Assembly: GCF_019097595.1 (NCBI RefSeq)
Contig: NC_080714.1
Coordinates: 22,036,259 to 22,100,258 of the forward strand
From: Hemibagrus wyckioides
Lineage: Eukaryota; Chordata; Actinopteri; Siluriformes; Bagridae
Direction: 5' to 3'
DNA: 64,000 nucleotides
Positions within the stretch are counted from its first letter, which is position 1. Every line of letters begins with the position of its first letter. A model generated the notes under the pieces. It ran no database searches. It had not been told where the DNA came from and was given only the letters and a program-made list of their open reading frames with translations. A program made the translations under genes and the position numbers. This document shows positions 1 to 10,429 of the stretch, in pieces.

Positions 1-451
1 AATTCCCATAAACACACTCCTAAACCTTGTGGAAAACCTTCCCAGAAGAGTTGAAGCCGTTATAGCTGCAAAGGACGGGCCAACTTCATATTACATTCAT
101 CTGTAAAGGCAAAAGTCCCAGTTTTGCCCTGACTCGCAATCTCCGCTCTAATTCATCCAAAAGGTGTTCTATCAGGTTGAGGTCAGGACTCTGTGCAGGC
201 CAGTCAAGTTCCTCCACACCAAACTCACTCATCCATGTCTTTATGGACCTTGCTTTGTGCACTGGTGTGCCGTCATGTTGGAACAGGAAGGGGAACTGTT
301 GCCACAAAGTTGGGAGCATTAAAATTGTCCAAAATGTCTTGGTATGCTGAAGCATTAAGAGTTCCTTTCACTGGAAGTCCAACCCCTGATAAACAACACC
401 TGAATTCAATGATTTGGAGCGGTGTCCCAAAACTTTTGGCAATATAGTGTA
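1..451. mobile_element. Fold-back Tc1-like element, left part outside window
   Basis: Bases 1 to about 115 read on + as the C-terminus of a Tc1 transposase ([17 protein letters not shown]) and its 3' flank. From about 116 to 451 the sequence turns round and reads on - as an internal transposase segment ([21 protein letters not shown]) running out to a terminal inverted repeat ending GGCAATATAGTGTA. The element is therefore a full-length copy joined to an inverted 5' half. Stops and small indels break the frame, so it is non-coding. The same junction occurs at 12.6 kb. It ends about 185 bases before the dffb start. Confidence 0.8.
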
Positions 452-635
452 TAACTTGAGAAATAACGGGGAAAAGCGCCGGAAGTTGCAGAGCGGCGGA
501 AATTTTCAAATAGAGAAAGCCCGCCCTCCTGCTCTGACACGCCCCCAGTCAGAAACCGGCTTAACGACTCATCTCAGGAAGCCACGCCCATCGCACGTTT
601 GATTCTTCAGCGGCTTCCGTGTCAAAAAAAAAAAC
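452..635 (+). promoter_or_regulatory. Probable dffb promoter and 5' UTR
   Basis: This short GC-richer stretch lies between the Tc1 derivative and the dffb start codon. It holds an ETS-type site CCGGAAGT at 479-486 and GC-box-like CACGCCC and CCACGCCC motifs near 538 and 582. No TATA box is evident. The layout suits a housekeeping promoter, but the transcription start cannot be read from the sequence. Confidence 0.45.
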
Positions 636-3600
636 ATGCCGCAAAAACTAACAAAGCTCAAACCGGTAAAAGTGAGGCGTGCTGGAGAGGCGAAAAAAGT
701 CGGTGTGGCGGCGTTTACCCTGAAAGAGCTGATCAAGAAAGCATGCAGTTTACTTCAGGTTAAAAAAAACCCCAACACTTTTCAATGTCTTCCATGTGCC
801 TGTGAGCAGCTGAGTTTCAATTCTACGTTTGTTTTCTAGATGCCTGCGTCCAGAGTACAGTGTTGTCTGTATGAAGACGGGACGGTCGTGACGGAGGATT
901 ATTTTCTACATCTTCCCGATAACACTGAGTTAGTTCTACTTCCGGATGGACAGAGCTGGAACGGAAGTGAGTTAATTGCGCACGCGCCGAATCACTCATT
1001 ACAAATATTGAACCTGGACCGAAGTATTCCCTGTCTATCCATTATAACACACTTTCCCAAGCCTGGTCGTGGAGAGCCCCGTACTATGTAGTACTTTCCC
1101 AGCTCCTGAGTCAACTAATGAGCAGCAGGGATTTTCCCAGGCCATGGTTGGGACATTATATGGTGCAGAATTTAGGGATCATTGCTGAGAACTTGGACCT
1201 GTAATACACATGAAAGTTGTAGAGAATAAGATGTACTGTTACAAGACACGGGGAATTTTAATGATCTAGCCCTAGGCTGATGTCAGATCAAATGAAAACG
1301 TACAATCATATATAAATATTAATGTTTGTTCTTATTGCTTGCACTTCAGTGGTATATGACCTCAGCCAAATCCTTGGGCTGGACAGACACTCAGATGAGC
1401 TGATCAATGCGGCTCGACAGCTATTGTCCGATGAGCATTCAGCTAGAAGGAGAAAAATCCTCAGTGAACTCCTGTGCAATCTGAAAGATAATGCAGAGCT
1501 GGAGAACAGGGAAGAAGATGAGTCCTGGTTTGAAGGTAACAAAACAGAGGCTTCAACTATTGCATTGCCACTGTCTAATCTGTTTTTCTTTTTATACTTT
1601 TATTTCATCTTCTTTCTTGATCCATAATTGAATTTGTGAATCAAAAAACATATATTTTTTGCTTGCACATGGTTCATCTACTTTGAAGGAGGTGGACACC
1701 TTCAACCTATTTCATAGCACTAAAATTCCTTTTATATTTTTTGAAAAACAGAACAATAAGATAAAAACAGGGCAGCATGGTGACAGTGGTTAGCACTGTT
1801 GCCTCACAGCAAGAAGGTCCTGGGTTCGAACAGGCAGGGGCCTTTCTGTGTGGAGTTTGCATGTGCTTGTGTGGGTTTACTCTGGGTATTCTGGTTTCCT
1901 CCCAGATTCCAAAAACATGTACATTAGGTTGATTGGTAATTCTAAATTGCCCATAGGAGTGAGTGTGAGTGTGTTTGGTTGTCTGTCTATATGTGTTGCC
2001 CTGTGATGGACTGGCGACCTGTCCAGGGTGTACCCCTGCCTTTTGCCCAATGTGTGCTGGGATAGGCTCCAGCAGATCCCTGTGACCCTAATTAGGAATA
2101 AAGCAGGTATAGAAAATGGATGGAAGGAAGATAAAACAATAAAATGCATGAATTGCTACTTGTTTTTTTCCTTGGGCAATGTCACATCAGCATAAATAGA
2201 TAAACAAGGCAGCAAAACAAGGATTTTTTTTAATTAAAACGAGTTTCAGCACAAGTAAATGTTACACACATCTTCAATTGAACAGTTGCTGGAAAGTAAA
2301 ATATTGACTTGTTTCTAACTTTGTCTAGGGATTGACACAAGATTTAAGACCAAGTCATCGTACATGAAGCACAGCTGTGAGCAAAGAATACGGTCCTACT
2401 TGAAAGAGGTAGAAGTGCTGCACTGGTTTAACTTGCCTTCTTGTTTTATATAATTTCTGGCATATTCTTTTCTATCCATTGCATAATGTCATACCAAACT
2501 GCTGTTTAATTCCTACTGCTGATCGGTCAGAAGGTGTTGATTAATTTTCTGTAGCAGCACTGAATCACAGGATTTGTTCCTTTAATATTTTACTGTTTCT
2601 GAGCAGCTAATTCACAGGGACTTGTATAATGGACACACCACAAAAATGGTTCATATGGTCTGTTTTCTAGTCTTACGATGAAGGTATTTTTTGGTTAAGG
2701 AAGCATTTAGAGATAAAAAAAAAATGATAAAGAGAAGCTGTTTATGGAACTAAACCTATAAATAATAAAGTACACTAGACCTTTAAATAATATAATACCA
2801 AACCTGTGGTGGTATAAAAGGAATAATATAGGAAAATAATTAACTCTGGTAGGGTTAGGGTTAGGGTTACCTAACCCTAGGGTTGCCTGATTTGAGTGTA
2901 TTTCTCTCCAGGTGGACAGCTATGCTCACACTATTAAGAACGCTAAGCAGAAAGGTGAATATCAGAAGGTGGCAGCTAGCATGGCAGAAAAGCTGAAATC
3001 CATGCACTATCATGGCAGTTACTTTGACAGGACAGAGAAGGATCTCCATCGACTATGCACTAAAGAGGGCTGGTTCTCCTGCCAGGTACCAGCACCTCTA
3101 CAGTACACAATGAATAAACTAAAACTAAAAACCTGAACATGCAACTATATGCTGGCTTTTAGTTAAACAGAATTCAGATACAATATTCCATCATACAGAA
3201 TTGTTACTTTCTAAAAGATCTGCATGTGTCACTGTACACTTTTTATTTTATTCTTGTGGTGTGTTATCAGGGTGCCTTTGATCTGGACAAATGTGAATCT
3301 CTCCACTCGATAAACCCGTATGGGAACCGTGAGAGTAGAATCCTTTTCAGCACCTGGAATCTGGACCACAGGTGAGAAGGAATATAACTTTATAACTGCT
3401 GTATGTTATAGAGCAAAAGAAATTTCATAAGCTATGGTACTGCCACAGTTCAGGGCTCTTCTCTTCATTACTCTTTTCTAAATCATTATTTATTCTCCAG
3501 GTTATTAGGTTGAGGGACCCTCTGTCTGTCTGTCTGTCTGTCTGTCTAACTAGCTATCTAGCTATCTATCGGGAAAAAATTATTTGATCCCCTGCTGATT

Positions 3601-5185
3601 TTGTATGTTTGCCCACTGACAAAGAAATGATCAGTCTGTAATTTTAATGGTAGGTTTATCTGAACAGTGAGAGACAGAATAACAACAAAAAAATCCAGAA
3701 AAACACATTTCAAAAAGTTATACATTGATTTGCATTTTATTGAGTGAAATAAGTATTTGACCCCTTTGCAAAACATGACTTAGTTTTTGGTGGCAAACCC
3801 TTGTTGGCAATCACAGACGTCAGACATTTCTTGTAGTTGGCCACCAGGTTTGCACACATCTCACATCTCAAGGAATTTGGGCCCACTCCTCTTTGCAGAT
3901 CCTCTCCAAGTCATTAAGGTTTTGTGGCTGACCCTTCAGCTCCCTCCACAGATTTTCTATGGGATTAAGGTCTGGAGACTGGCTAGGCCACTACAGGACC
4001 CTAATGTGCTTCTTTTTGAACCACTCCTTTGTTGCCTTGGCTGTGTGTTTTGGGTCATTTTCAGGCTGGAATATCCATCCACGACCCATTTTCAATGCCC
4101 TGGCTGAGGGAAGGAGGTTCTCACTCAAGATTTGATGGTACATGGCTCCGTCCATCGTCCCTTTGATGCGGTGCAGTTGTCCTGTCCCCTTGGCAGAAAA
4201 ACACCCCCAAAGCATAATGTTTCCACCTCCATGTTTGACGGTGAGGATGGTCTTCTTGGAGTCATAGGCAGCATTCCTCCTTCTCCAAACACGGCGAGTT
4301 GAGTTGATGCCAAAGAGCTGGATTTTGGTCTCATTTAACCACAACACTTTCACCCAGTTCTCCTCTGAATCATTCAGATGTTCACTGGCAAACTTCAGAT
4401 GAGCCTGTACATGTGCTTTCTTTAGCAGGGGGACCTTGCGGGCGCTACTGGATTTCAGTCTTTCACGGCGTAGTGTGTTACCAATTGTTTTCTTGGTGAC
4501 TATGGTCCCAGCTGCCTTGAGATCATTGACAAAATCCTCCAGTGTAATTCTGGGCTGATTCCTTGCCGTTCTCATGATCATTGAAACTCCATGAGGTGAG
4601 ATCTTGCATGGAGCCCCAGACCGAGGAAGATTGACAGTCCTTTTGTGTTTCTTCCATTTGGGAATAATCGCACCAACTGTTGTCACCTTCTCACCAAGCT
4701 GCTTGGCGATGGTCTTGTAGCTCATTCCAGCCTTGTGTAGGTCTACAATCTTGTCCCTGACATCCATGGACAGCTCTTTGGTCTTGGCCATGATGGAGAG
4801 TTTGGAATCTGATTGATTGCTTCCTTCTGTGGACAGGTGTCTTTCATACAGTTAAGGAGCTGAGATTAAGAGCACTCCCCGAGAGTGCTCCTACTGTAAT
4901 CTCAGCTCTTTACCTGTATAAAAGACACCTGGGAGCCAGAAATCTTTCTGACTGATAGGGGATCAAATACTTATTTCACTCATTAAAATGCAAATCAATG
5001 TAGAACTTTTCTGAAATGCGTTTTTCTGGATTTTGTTGTTGTTATTCTGCCTCTCACTGTTCAACTACACCTACCATTAAAATTACAGATTGATGATTTC
5101 TTTGTCAGTGGGCAAACGTACAAAATCAGCAGGGGATCAAATCATTTTTTCCCTCACTGTATCGATCGATCTATCTATCTATCTA

Positions 5186-5234
<49 letters not shown>

Positions 5235-5769
5235 TTCTCTCTCTCTGTCTCTCTATCTCTTTTGTCTGCCTGTTTGTCTCTTTATTTTGTCTATCTGTCT
5301 GTCTTTTTTTATTATACTTTTAAGCCACTGAACACCAGAAAATATTACGTACATTGAAACTATTTCTTTTACACACACTGCAAAAGAAATTTCTCTATCA
5401 ATCTATCTGTCTATCTGTCTGTCTGTCTGTCTCACTCTCTCTGTCTCTCTATTTTATCTGTCTGTCTGTCTGTCTTTTATATTATACTAAGTCACTGAAT
5501 ACCAAAAATATCACTTACATTGAAACTTTCTTTTACCCACACTGCAAAAGAAATTTCTAACACGCCTCTTTTTCAGGATCGAGAAGAAGAGAACCATCAT
5601 ACCCACTCTTGTCAGTGCACTTCAAGGTAAAAAGAGCAGTGATATAAACCTGGACTATTTTTACAAGCTGCTATTCACAACAGAAAATCTCAAGTTGGTT
5701 CACATCGTCTGTCACAAGAAAAGTGCTCATGACTTAACATGTGATTCCCGCCAAGTATACAGACGGTAA
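636..5769 (+). CDS. dffb: DNA fragmentation factor subunit beta (caspase-activated DNase, CAD/DFF40)
   Basis: This is the nuclease that cuts chromatin between nucleosomes in apoptosis after caspase-3 removes its inhibitor ICAD/DFFA. Coding exons by splice signals and phase are 636-758, 840-966, 1350-1535, 2329-2408, 2912-3085, 3271-3371 and 5577-5769, totalling 984 nt and 327 residues (human about 338). Exons 1-2 encode the CIDE-N domain ([28 protein letters not shown]). Exons 5-7 encode the metal-dependent nuclease core: [28 protein letters not shown] and LVHIVCHKK, so the catalytic histidines and the Asp-His pair are present. The protein ends [10 protein letters not shown], without the longer basic tail I recall for mammals. 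The last intron holds a 1.6 kb Tc1 copy. The start is the first ATG; the second exon also begins with ATG by chance. The exon 2 donor (967) is the least certain boundary. Confidence 0.93.
1770..2132 (+). repeat. tRNA-derived SINE in dffb intron 3
   Basis: The element begins GGGCAGCATGGTGACAGTGG and has a pol III A-box-like GTGGTTAGCACTG and a B-box GGTTCGAAC. The body contains the common fish SINE phrases TGTGTGGAGTTTGCATGT, ATGGACTGGCGACCTGTCCA and GGATAGGCTCCAGCAG, ending near GGATGGAAGG. It is intact enough to show head and body in the sense orientation of dffb. Confidence 0.85.
2518..2600. repeat. Short interspersed repeat fragment (GGTCAGAAGGTGTTGAT type)
   Basis: The phrase GGTCAGAAGGTGTTGATTAA with flanking sequence recurs in related form at 32318-32400 and 37838-37905. 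The family is not identified; it is probably a non-autonomous DNA transposon remnant. Confidence 0.45.
2848..2886. repeat. Head-to-head interstitial telomere-like repeat
   Basis: TAGGGTTAGGGTTAGGGTTA is followed at once by CCTAACCCTAGGG, so TTAGGG units face their reverse complement. The block sits about 25 bases upstream of dffb exon 5. Confidence 0.7.
3520..3548. repeat. (TCTG)n microsatellite
   Basis: About seven TCTG units abut the left side of the Tc1 copy at 3571, with degenerate CTAT units between them. Confidence 0.9.
3571..5162 (-). mobile_element. Tc1-like transposon, defective copy A, in dffb intron 6
   Basis: Long terminal inverted repeats are visible: TTTGATCCCCTGCTGATTTT at the left and the inverse CAGGGGATCAAAT at the right, ending CCCTCACTGTA. 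The transposase gene lies on - (see separate entry). Upstream of it (4834-4931) is a palindrome of about 100 bases containing the AGGAGCTGAGATTA / TAATCTCAGCTCTT arms, a normal part of this family. The left terminus appears shortened by a few bases. Tetranucleotide arrays flank both ends. Confidence 0.92.
3746..4791 (-). pseudogene. Tc1-like transposase, broken (copy A)
   Basis: The start ATG is at 4791 ([20 protein letters not shown]), followed by a paired helix-turn-helix region. The catalytic core is recognisable, but the first acid is changed: [11 protein letters not shown] has Asn where Tc1 enzymes have Asp. The second Asp is in PENDPKHTA. After IRVL a TAG stop interrupts the frame just before [14 protein letters not shown], which holds the catalytic Glu. 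Further on, a shifted stretch (CCTTGAGATGTGAGATG) disrupts the C-terminus. Full enzymes of this type are about 340 residues; the open part is 266. The protein cannot be catalytically active as read. Confidence 0.9.
5161..5576. repeat. ATCT/GTCT/CT array with partial tandem duplication before dffb exon 7
   Basis: ATCT units run into about ten GTCT units, then CT-rich sequence. The array and its flank occur twice: about 5295-5395 and 5460-5560 share GTCTTTTxATTATACT, CACTGAAxACCA, ACATTGAAACT and CACTGCAAAAGAAATTTCT. The second copy ends about 15 bases before the exon 7 acceptor. Confidence 0.8.
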
Positions 5770-6630
5770 AAGGGAAGTGAAGTGGTTACTAATTACATCA
5801 CGACTAAAGTCGTCTGCGATTTTTTTTTTTTTTTTTTTTTTTTTTAGTGGAACAAAATAATCTTTTTTTAATGCTTTTCCTGTAGTTTTTGAAGTGTGAT
5901 TTATATTTGTCCAGTTTATCTTTTTAAAAAATATACTTGATTTATCACACAAGTATGAACACTTTTTAGGTTCAGTTTTAAAATGCCAAATTATGGAATT
6001 CTTTTTCTGGTTGTAATATTTTTTATTGAATTTTCAATATGCATATACAAAACATTTAACAAACCCCCAGCCCTTACCAACAAAACCCTAGAGCAGCGCT
6101 CATGCTGTCCATTAAATCCGATAAGAATTACAGATTTTGTTTAAAAAAAAAAAATCAGATAATAAATAAATAAAATAAAATTAATTAATTTAAAAAAGGG
6201 GGAATGGAATTCTTTTTATAACATCATGACTGAGAGCAATGTTTGCCTATTTAACAATGTTTCTGCCTTATGTGTGAAAGTTTCTTTAAAAAATGGTTTG
6301 GAAAAATTTTGTTTACTTATTTTATTATATGAAATTCATATTTGCTAAATTAGTTGTATTTTTTTTTTATTGACATTATATATATTTTTATTAAACCAAA
6401 TCATTTGGTTCGGTTTTAAATGTCACTTCAAAGTAGAAAATATTCAACACTGCCGAATTTTGTTAAAAATATTCAAGTTTTGCTTAAATGTTGTGAATAG
6501 TGTCTATTTCCAGAAGCAGTATAAGTTTGAGACAGAATAACAGCTTCATTCATTTATGACACACACACCCATTTCATAAGCCACAACAATTCCATTTAAT
6601 TTCATGCTGTTCTCAAATCAATAAACATTT
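5770..6630 (+). other. Probable dffb 3' UTR and flank
   Basis: AT-rich sequence after the stop includes a T-run at 5820-5845 in place of any gene. Several AATAAA-like strings occur; AATAAA at 6620-6625 is a plausible polyadenylation signal, but the transcript end is not fixed. Around 6010-6120 a TTTTTATTGAATTTTC stretch resembles an antisense LINE 3' end, without enough sequence to name it. Confidence 0.4.
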
Positions 6631-6893
6631 ACCGTGTCTGGACGGAGTATTGTATTTTGTGTGAAATGGTGTAATACAGACTGTTCTTAACATTAAATAT
6701 TAACATTTGTGTAAACAGCATTTGATAACAAAATTATAAGGTAAGGTTTTGTCTTTTTAATACAAAAATAGAGTAGTCATTGTAAACCAAGACGGATAAG
6801 AATTTACCTAATAATTTATACAGTGAGTATAAAATTTTACAAGTCACATGTTTGTATATAAAGTTAGTGCAAATATTTCATACAACCGAACTA

Positions 6894-6935
6894 CATATAT
6901 ATATATATATACATACATATTATATATATTATAAT

Positions 6936-6967
<32 letters not shown>

Positions 6968-6968
6968 A
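6894..6968. repeat. (TA)n microsatellite
   Basis: Interrupted TA dinucleotides run for about 75 bases. The surrounding 6630-7480 region is AT-rich and shows no gene I can support. Confidence 0.9.
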
Positions 6969-7479
6969 TCTCTTGGCAATTTCAGATTTACAATTTAATT
7001 CAAACATTTACTTGATTACATATAAATATATACACAAATATATAATTAAGCATGTAAATGAGCAAAAAAAAAGGATATTACACAGGAGAAAACTAGTATT
7101 TAACAAACGGCAATATGCAATATTTGTCTTTACTAAAAAGTTAACACAATGACTGAGGCACTTAACTGACATTACATGACGATCATGTAAAACCATCCTC
7201 CTGTCCTTGTTAAGTTTGTCTCATCACCTCTCAGTCTGTCTACACAAAGACTGCGGCGACCAATAACGTTCCTCACTTACGTGCTTCATAATGGTATGCA
7301 AAGCTATTTTATGTACAGCTATGCTAATGAATTACATATACCAAAACTTTATGGTTGTAGCTTAAATGCATCTTTCTTGATAAGGGTTATTTGAGTTATG
7401 GCCACGTTTACACCCACACACGATGAAACTAGCCTTGTGTATGATATTTATTCATTCAAATATTCAGTAAGTGCCTTTT

Positions 7480-7630
7480 TCTGGAAAGGATCTGGAGCTT
7501 ATCCCAGGAACACTGGGACGAAGCAGAAGTACATCTTAGACAGGACACCAGTCCATTACTGTGCAACATGCGTGCGCACACACACATTTCCACTCAGGGG
7601 TAATTTAGAATAATCAATCCATGCCACAGA
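7480..7630 (-). repeat. Antisense SINE fragment
   Basis: GGACACCAGTCCATTACTGT, GGGGTAATTTAGAATAATCA and the preceding AACACTGGGACGAAGCAG match, in reverse, the body of the fish tRNA-SINE type also seen at 1770-2132 and 60960-61240. The head is missing. Confidence 0.7.
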
Positions 7631-8494
7631 GTGTAACCTGAGCACAGGAAGTGTACATGTAGCGTACGTGTGTGTGTGTGTAGCCATGTTTCATCTTCAA
7701 TATTTCACGTTTTTTTTTTTTTTTTTAAATTCAACTATATACAGATTAGCTACCTTCTGAAACTCTCTCTCTCTCTCTGCAGCACTTTTGTGCTTCTGTG
7801 CCACACAAGTTCAACTTTCAGAAAACTTCACCTTCAATCCAAACTACTCCTGTACTTTTTCCACAAGTATAAAGTATGTTAATTTACAAAGTAACAGTGC
7901 TACTCCGACTCATTTTACCAACACACTGCATTAAATCAAAATTACATTTTGTTCTTTATATAAAAAGAAGCCCAAGGCATTGTTTCATGCTTTGCTAATG
8001 TATTTTTTAATCTACTCTTTATCAAGGCCTCAGGTCATTGTTTTTTTCTTTTTCTTTTGTAGCTGCAACACTGAAAAAATTAAGAAGAAAAGCTGGTTTA
8101 ATACTCAAAAACATTCTTCACTGTGATTACAACTGTTATGACTGTAATCCCTGAAATGACACTGACTGATAGCAATCTGTTGTGCTCGTTGAAAACTGAG
8201 CTTGGATGGAAAAAAAAACAAAAAAACAAAAAACAGGCAGATGTCGTATAGAAATAGTAAAAACCTTCTTAAAGTTTTTTCTTCTCTTAAGTTACATTAA
8301 ATTAGTTAAAACTCTGCCCATAACACAGAGGTGCTTACAAAAAAAAACAAACTATACTTTACAACTCCAAAACTACATAAACCTACACAAGTGTTCTGGA
8401 AAGTTATTTCTGCCATCGAGATGAATGGACATTGTAAATTTTCAATAAACGTACAACGGAGGTGTCCAAGTTTTGAACTCAGCCCGTGCGAATG
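7631..8494. other. Intergenic sequence and likely C1orf174 3' UTR
   Basis: This stretch separates the dffb 3' flank from the C1orf174 stop codon on -. It contains GT and CT runs and an A-rich segment at 8207-8240. No open reading frame or RNA gene is recognisable. The part nearest 8495 is presumably 3' UTR of the leftward gene. Confidence 0.35.
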
Positions 8495-8760
8495 CTATGT
8501 CTGCTCCTCGTCACTGTCCTCTTTGGCGTAGTAATGGCGCCTCCTGTACTCTCGTCTGGTCATTCCCTCTGTGCCAGCAGATCTGCGGGAAATATCCTGT
8601 GATAAAAATGATATGAGGAAAAATAGGACGTTTATCACTCTTCTTATCATATTTATCAAGCTTTTTTTTTTAATAATTGTTCTTGGGCTATGGTTGCTTT
8701 TTTTGTGTTAAAAAAATTAAAAATAAATAAAAAAGAAACCATAGCCCAGGATTTGGGCAC

Positions 8761-8795
<35 letters not shown>

Positions 8796-9029
8796 TATAT
8801 TATTATAACATCCGAGAGGGGAGCCCCATATGCTACTGAAGTAAACGTCACAAAAAAAAAACATGTAATCAGTGCAATTTCCTAAATAAATGTGGTGTGT
8901 TAATCTGAAGGATTTAGGATTATTGGATCTGAGGATGAGAACAAAAATCTTTGGTAAAAAAAAAAAAAAAAAGGTCAGCTTCCTGTCTTTTCTGTAATTC
9001 TTGCATACACCAATGTTCCTAAGTGTACC

Positions 9030-9085
<56 letters not shown>

Positions 9086-10000
9086 AATAGAGCTGCGTGC
9101 TGCTGCTATGGTCTGACAGTATTGGAATAAAGTAATGGTCATGGTGGGTTAATGGTCAGCAAATTTAGGGGTTCAATTCCCTCCTCTGCCCTGTAAGCTT
9201 GGAGTTTGGATGTTCTCACAATGCTTTGAGGGACTCAGAGTACACTGGTTCCATAGTCCAAAGTTATGTGTTTTTGGATGCCTGGCATCTCTAAATTGTC
9301 AGTAGTTTGTGTGACTCTGACATCAGATGGGTTGATGTCCCCAGCCTTGACCACAGCCAAGGCGCATGGTACCTAGCTGTTTAAGACTGGTCGATTATGA
9401 AGTGAGAAAATCTTGTAGTTTTGGATCAGTGTGCATATACACAACAAGGAGATGCGCAGAGCGTCATTTTATGATGTTTTTAATCCAGAGCAGATCGAAG
9501 ACTTAATACACGACACCATTATAAATGGGAAGAGTAAAAGTAGGGGTCTGCTTTTCGTAAAAACAAAACGTCAAGGCAACTAATAATTATAAGCCAAGGT
9601 CAAATGAATAAAACCGGTACGTCACGTGCCGAATGAAAAATCGGACACGTTGGAAAGCGGTAGCGTTTACCTGAACTGCATCCAGGTTTCCGAAGAACTG
9701 CTCTACTGGGAAAATGTGGTTGCTGTCCTCGTCGAAAATAAGGCCGGGGTCTGCCCTGTCGGCGGATCCGCAACACTCCGCGTCCTCCATCTTCTCCGGG
9801 TTTGCGCGCGCCGACGCGCTCGCTTTCCCCGCGCTGTTTTCTTTCCCTCTCCGCTCTTTGCGGCCACCGCGGTCCGTGCAGCTCACGAGCCTGGCCTGGG
9901 TCCTGTCCATCTCGGTGACACTGCCGCTCGCTTTCTCCGCTCTGTGGCCGGATGAAGGTCTCTTCGGCAGCCGTTTCCTCTCGCCGCTGTCGCCGGCCAT
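8495..10000 (-). CDS. C1orf174: C1orf174 homologue (UPF0688 family)
   Basis: This is a small nuclear-type protein of unknown function. Coding exons on - are 10000-9671 and 8596-8495, giving 143 residues if the first in-frame ATG at 10000 is used. Exon 1 has basic, Ser-rich sequence, then the diagnostic block IFDEDSNHIFPVEQFFGNLD. Exon 2 supplies DISRRSAG and MTRREYRRRHYYAKEDSDEE, an acidic end typical of the family. Human C1orf174 is about 240 residues, so the N-terminus is short. The frame stays open upstream of 10000 past 10110 with a GAA repeat (EEEEEED) but has no ATG, so a further 5' exon may exist. It lies close to dffb, as I recall in mammals. Confidence 0.82.
8683..8750. repeat. Inverted repeat in the C1orf174 intron
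   Basis: TGGGCTATGGTTGCTTTTTT at the left pairs with AAAAAAGAAACCATAGCCCA at the right, around an A/T-rich loop of about 22 bases. It could be a small MITE or a snap-back of a retrocopy. Confidence 0.75.
8759..8806. repeat. (ATT)n microsatellite
   Basis: About 13 ATT units follow directly after the inverted repeat in the C1orf174 intron. Confidence 0.9.
9030..9085. repeat. (GATA)n microsatellite
   Basis: About 13 uninterrupted GATA units lie in the C1orf174 intron. Confidence 0.95.
9130..9385 (+). repeat. tRNA-SINE fragment in the C1orf174 intron
   Basis: A weak A-box is followed by GGGGTTCAATTCCCTCCTCT (B-box region), GGAGTTTGGATGTTCTCACA and CTGGCATCTCTAAATTGTC. These are diverged versions of fish tRNA-SINE phrases. 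It lies antisense to C1orf174. Confidence 0.7.
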
Positions 10001-10260
10001 CTGCTGCTGCAGTGTGTTCAACACGGCTGTAATATTCAGTCTCCCTCCGATAAGTTTAACTGGCGCGACGATGTCTTCTTCTTCTTCTTCTTCAGCCACT
10101 GCCGCTGCTCGATAAAGAATTATCAGAAAGGTTTGAGGAGTGTTTACATGGTGGTAACTCGTATCAGTGTCCGCGCTGCTCGAGCGGAAAGACTGCGGAG
10201 GGGGGAAAGAGGAGGAGGAGGGCTGCTCGGCTTTGACTCTAACCTAGCATGAACTTTTCA
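9640..10260 (-). promoter_or_regulatory. CpG-rich promoter region of C1orf174
   Basis: CpG dinucleotides are dense from about 9660 to 10210, in contrast with the AT-rich surroundings. The region covers the first coding exon and extends upstream on -. No TATA box is evident. It is the only clear CpG island of the left 18 kb. Confidence 0.55.
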
Positions 10261-10429
10261 CATCGAGACAGTTTAAAGAGACAGTACACTATTTTCTCAG
10301 TGTTGCCAACTAAGAGACTTCGTCGCTTGATTTGGCGACTCTATTTAACCCGTTTTAGAGAATGTAACTGAACTCGATACAGCTCTTTAACTCGCATCAC
10401 AGCCTCTCATATAGTAGTCATGTGTCGTT

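Noticed and set aside
840..1091. Separate gene starting at the ATG at 840
   Set aside because: The ATG is the first codon of dffb exon 2, directly after a splice acceptor, and continues the CIDE-N domain.
1770..2132. Possible tRNA gene (A- and B-box present)
   Set aside because: The boxes belong to a SINE head; no cloverleaf with acceptor stem is formed.
10000..10099. GTG at 10099 as the C1orf174 start
   Set aside because: Non-ATG starts are rare in vertebrates; the first ATG is at 10000 or in an unseen exon.
9714..10115. Open frame of 133 codons on + over the CpG island
   Set aside because: It lies antisense to C1orf174 exon 1, whose sequence is recognisable; GC-rich sequence keeps several frames open.
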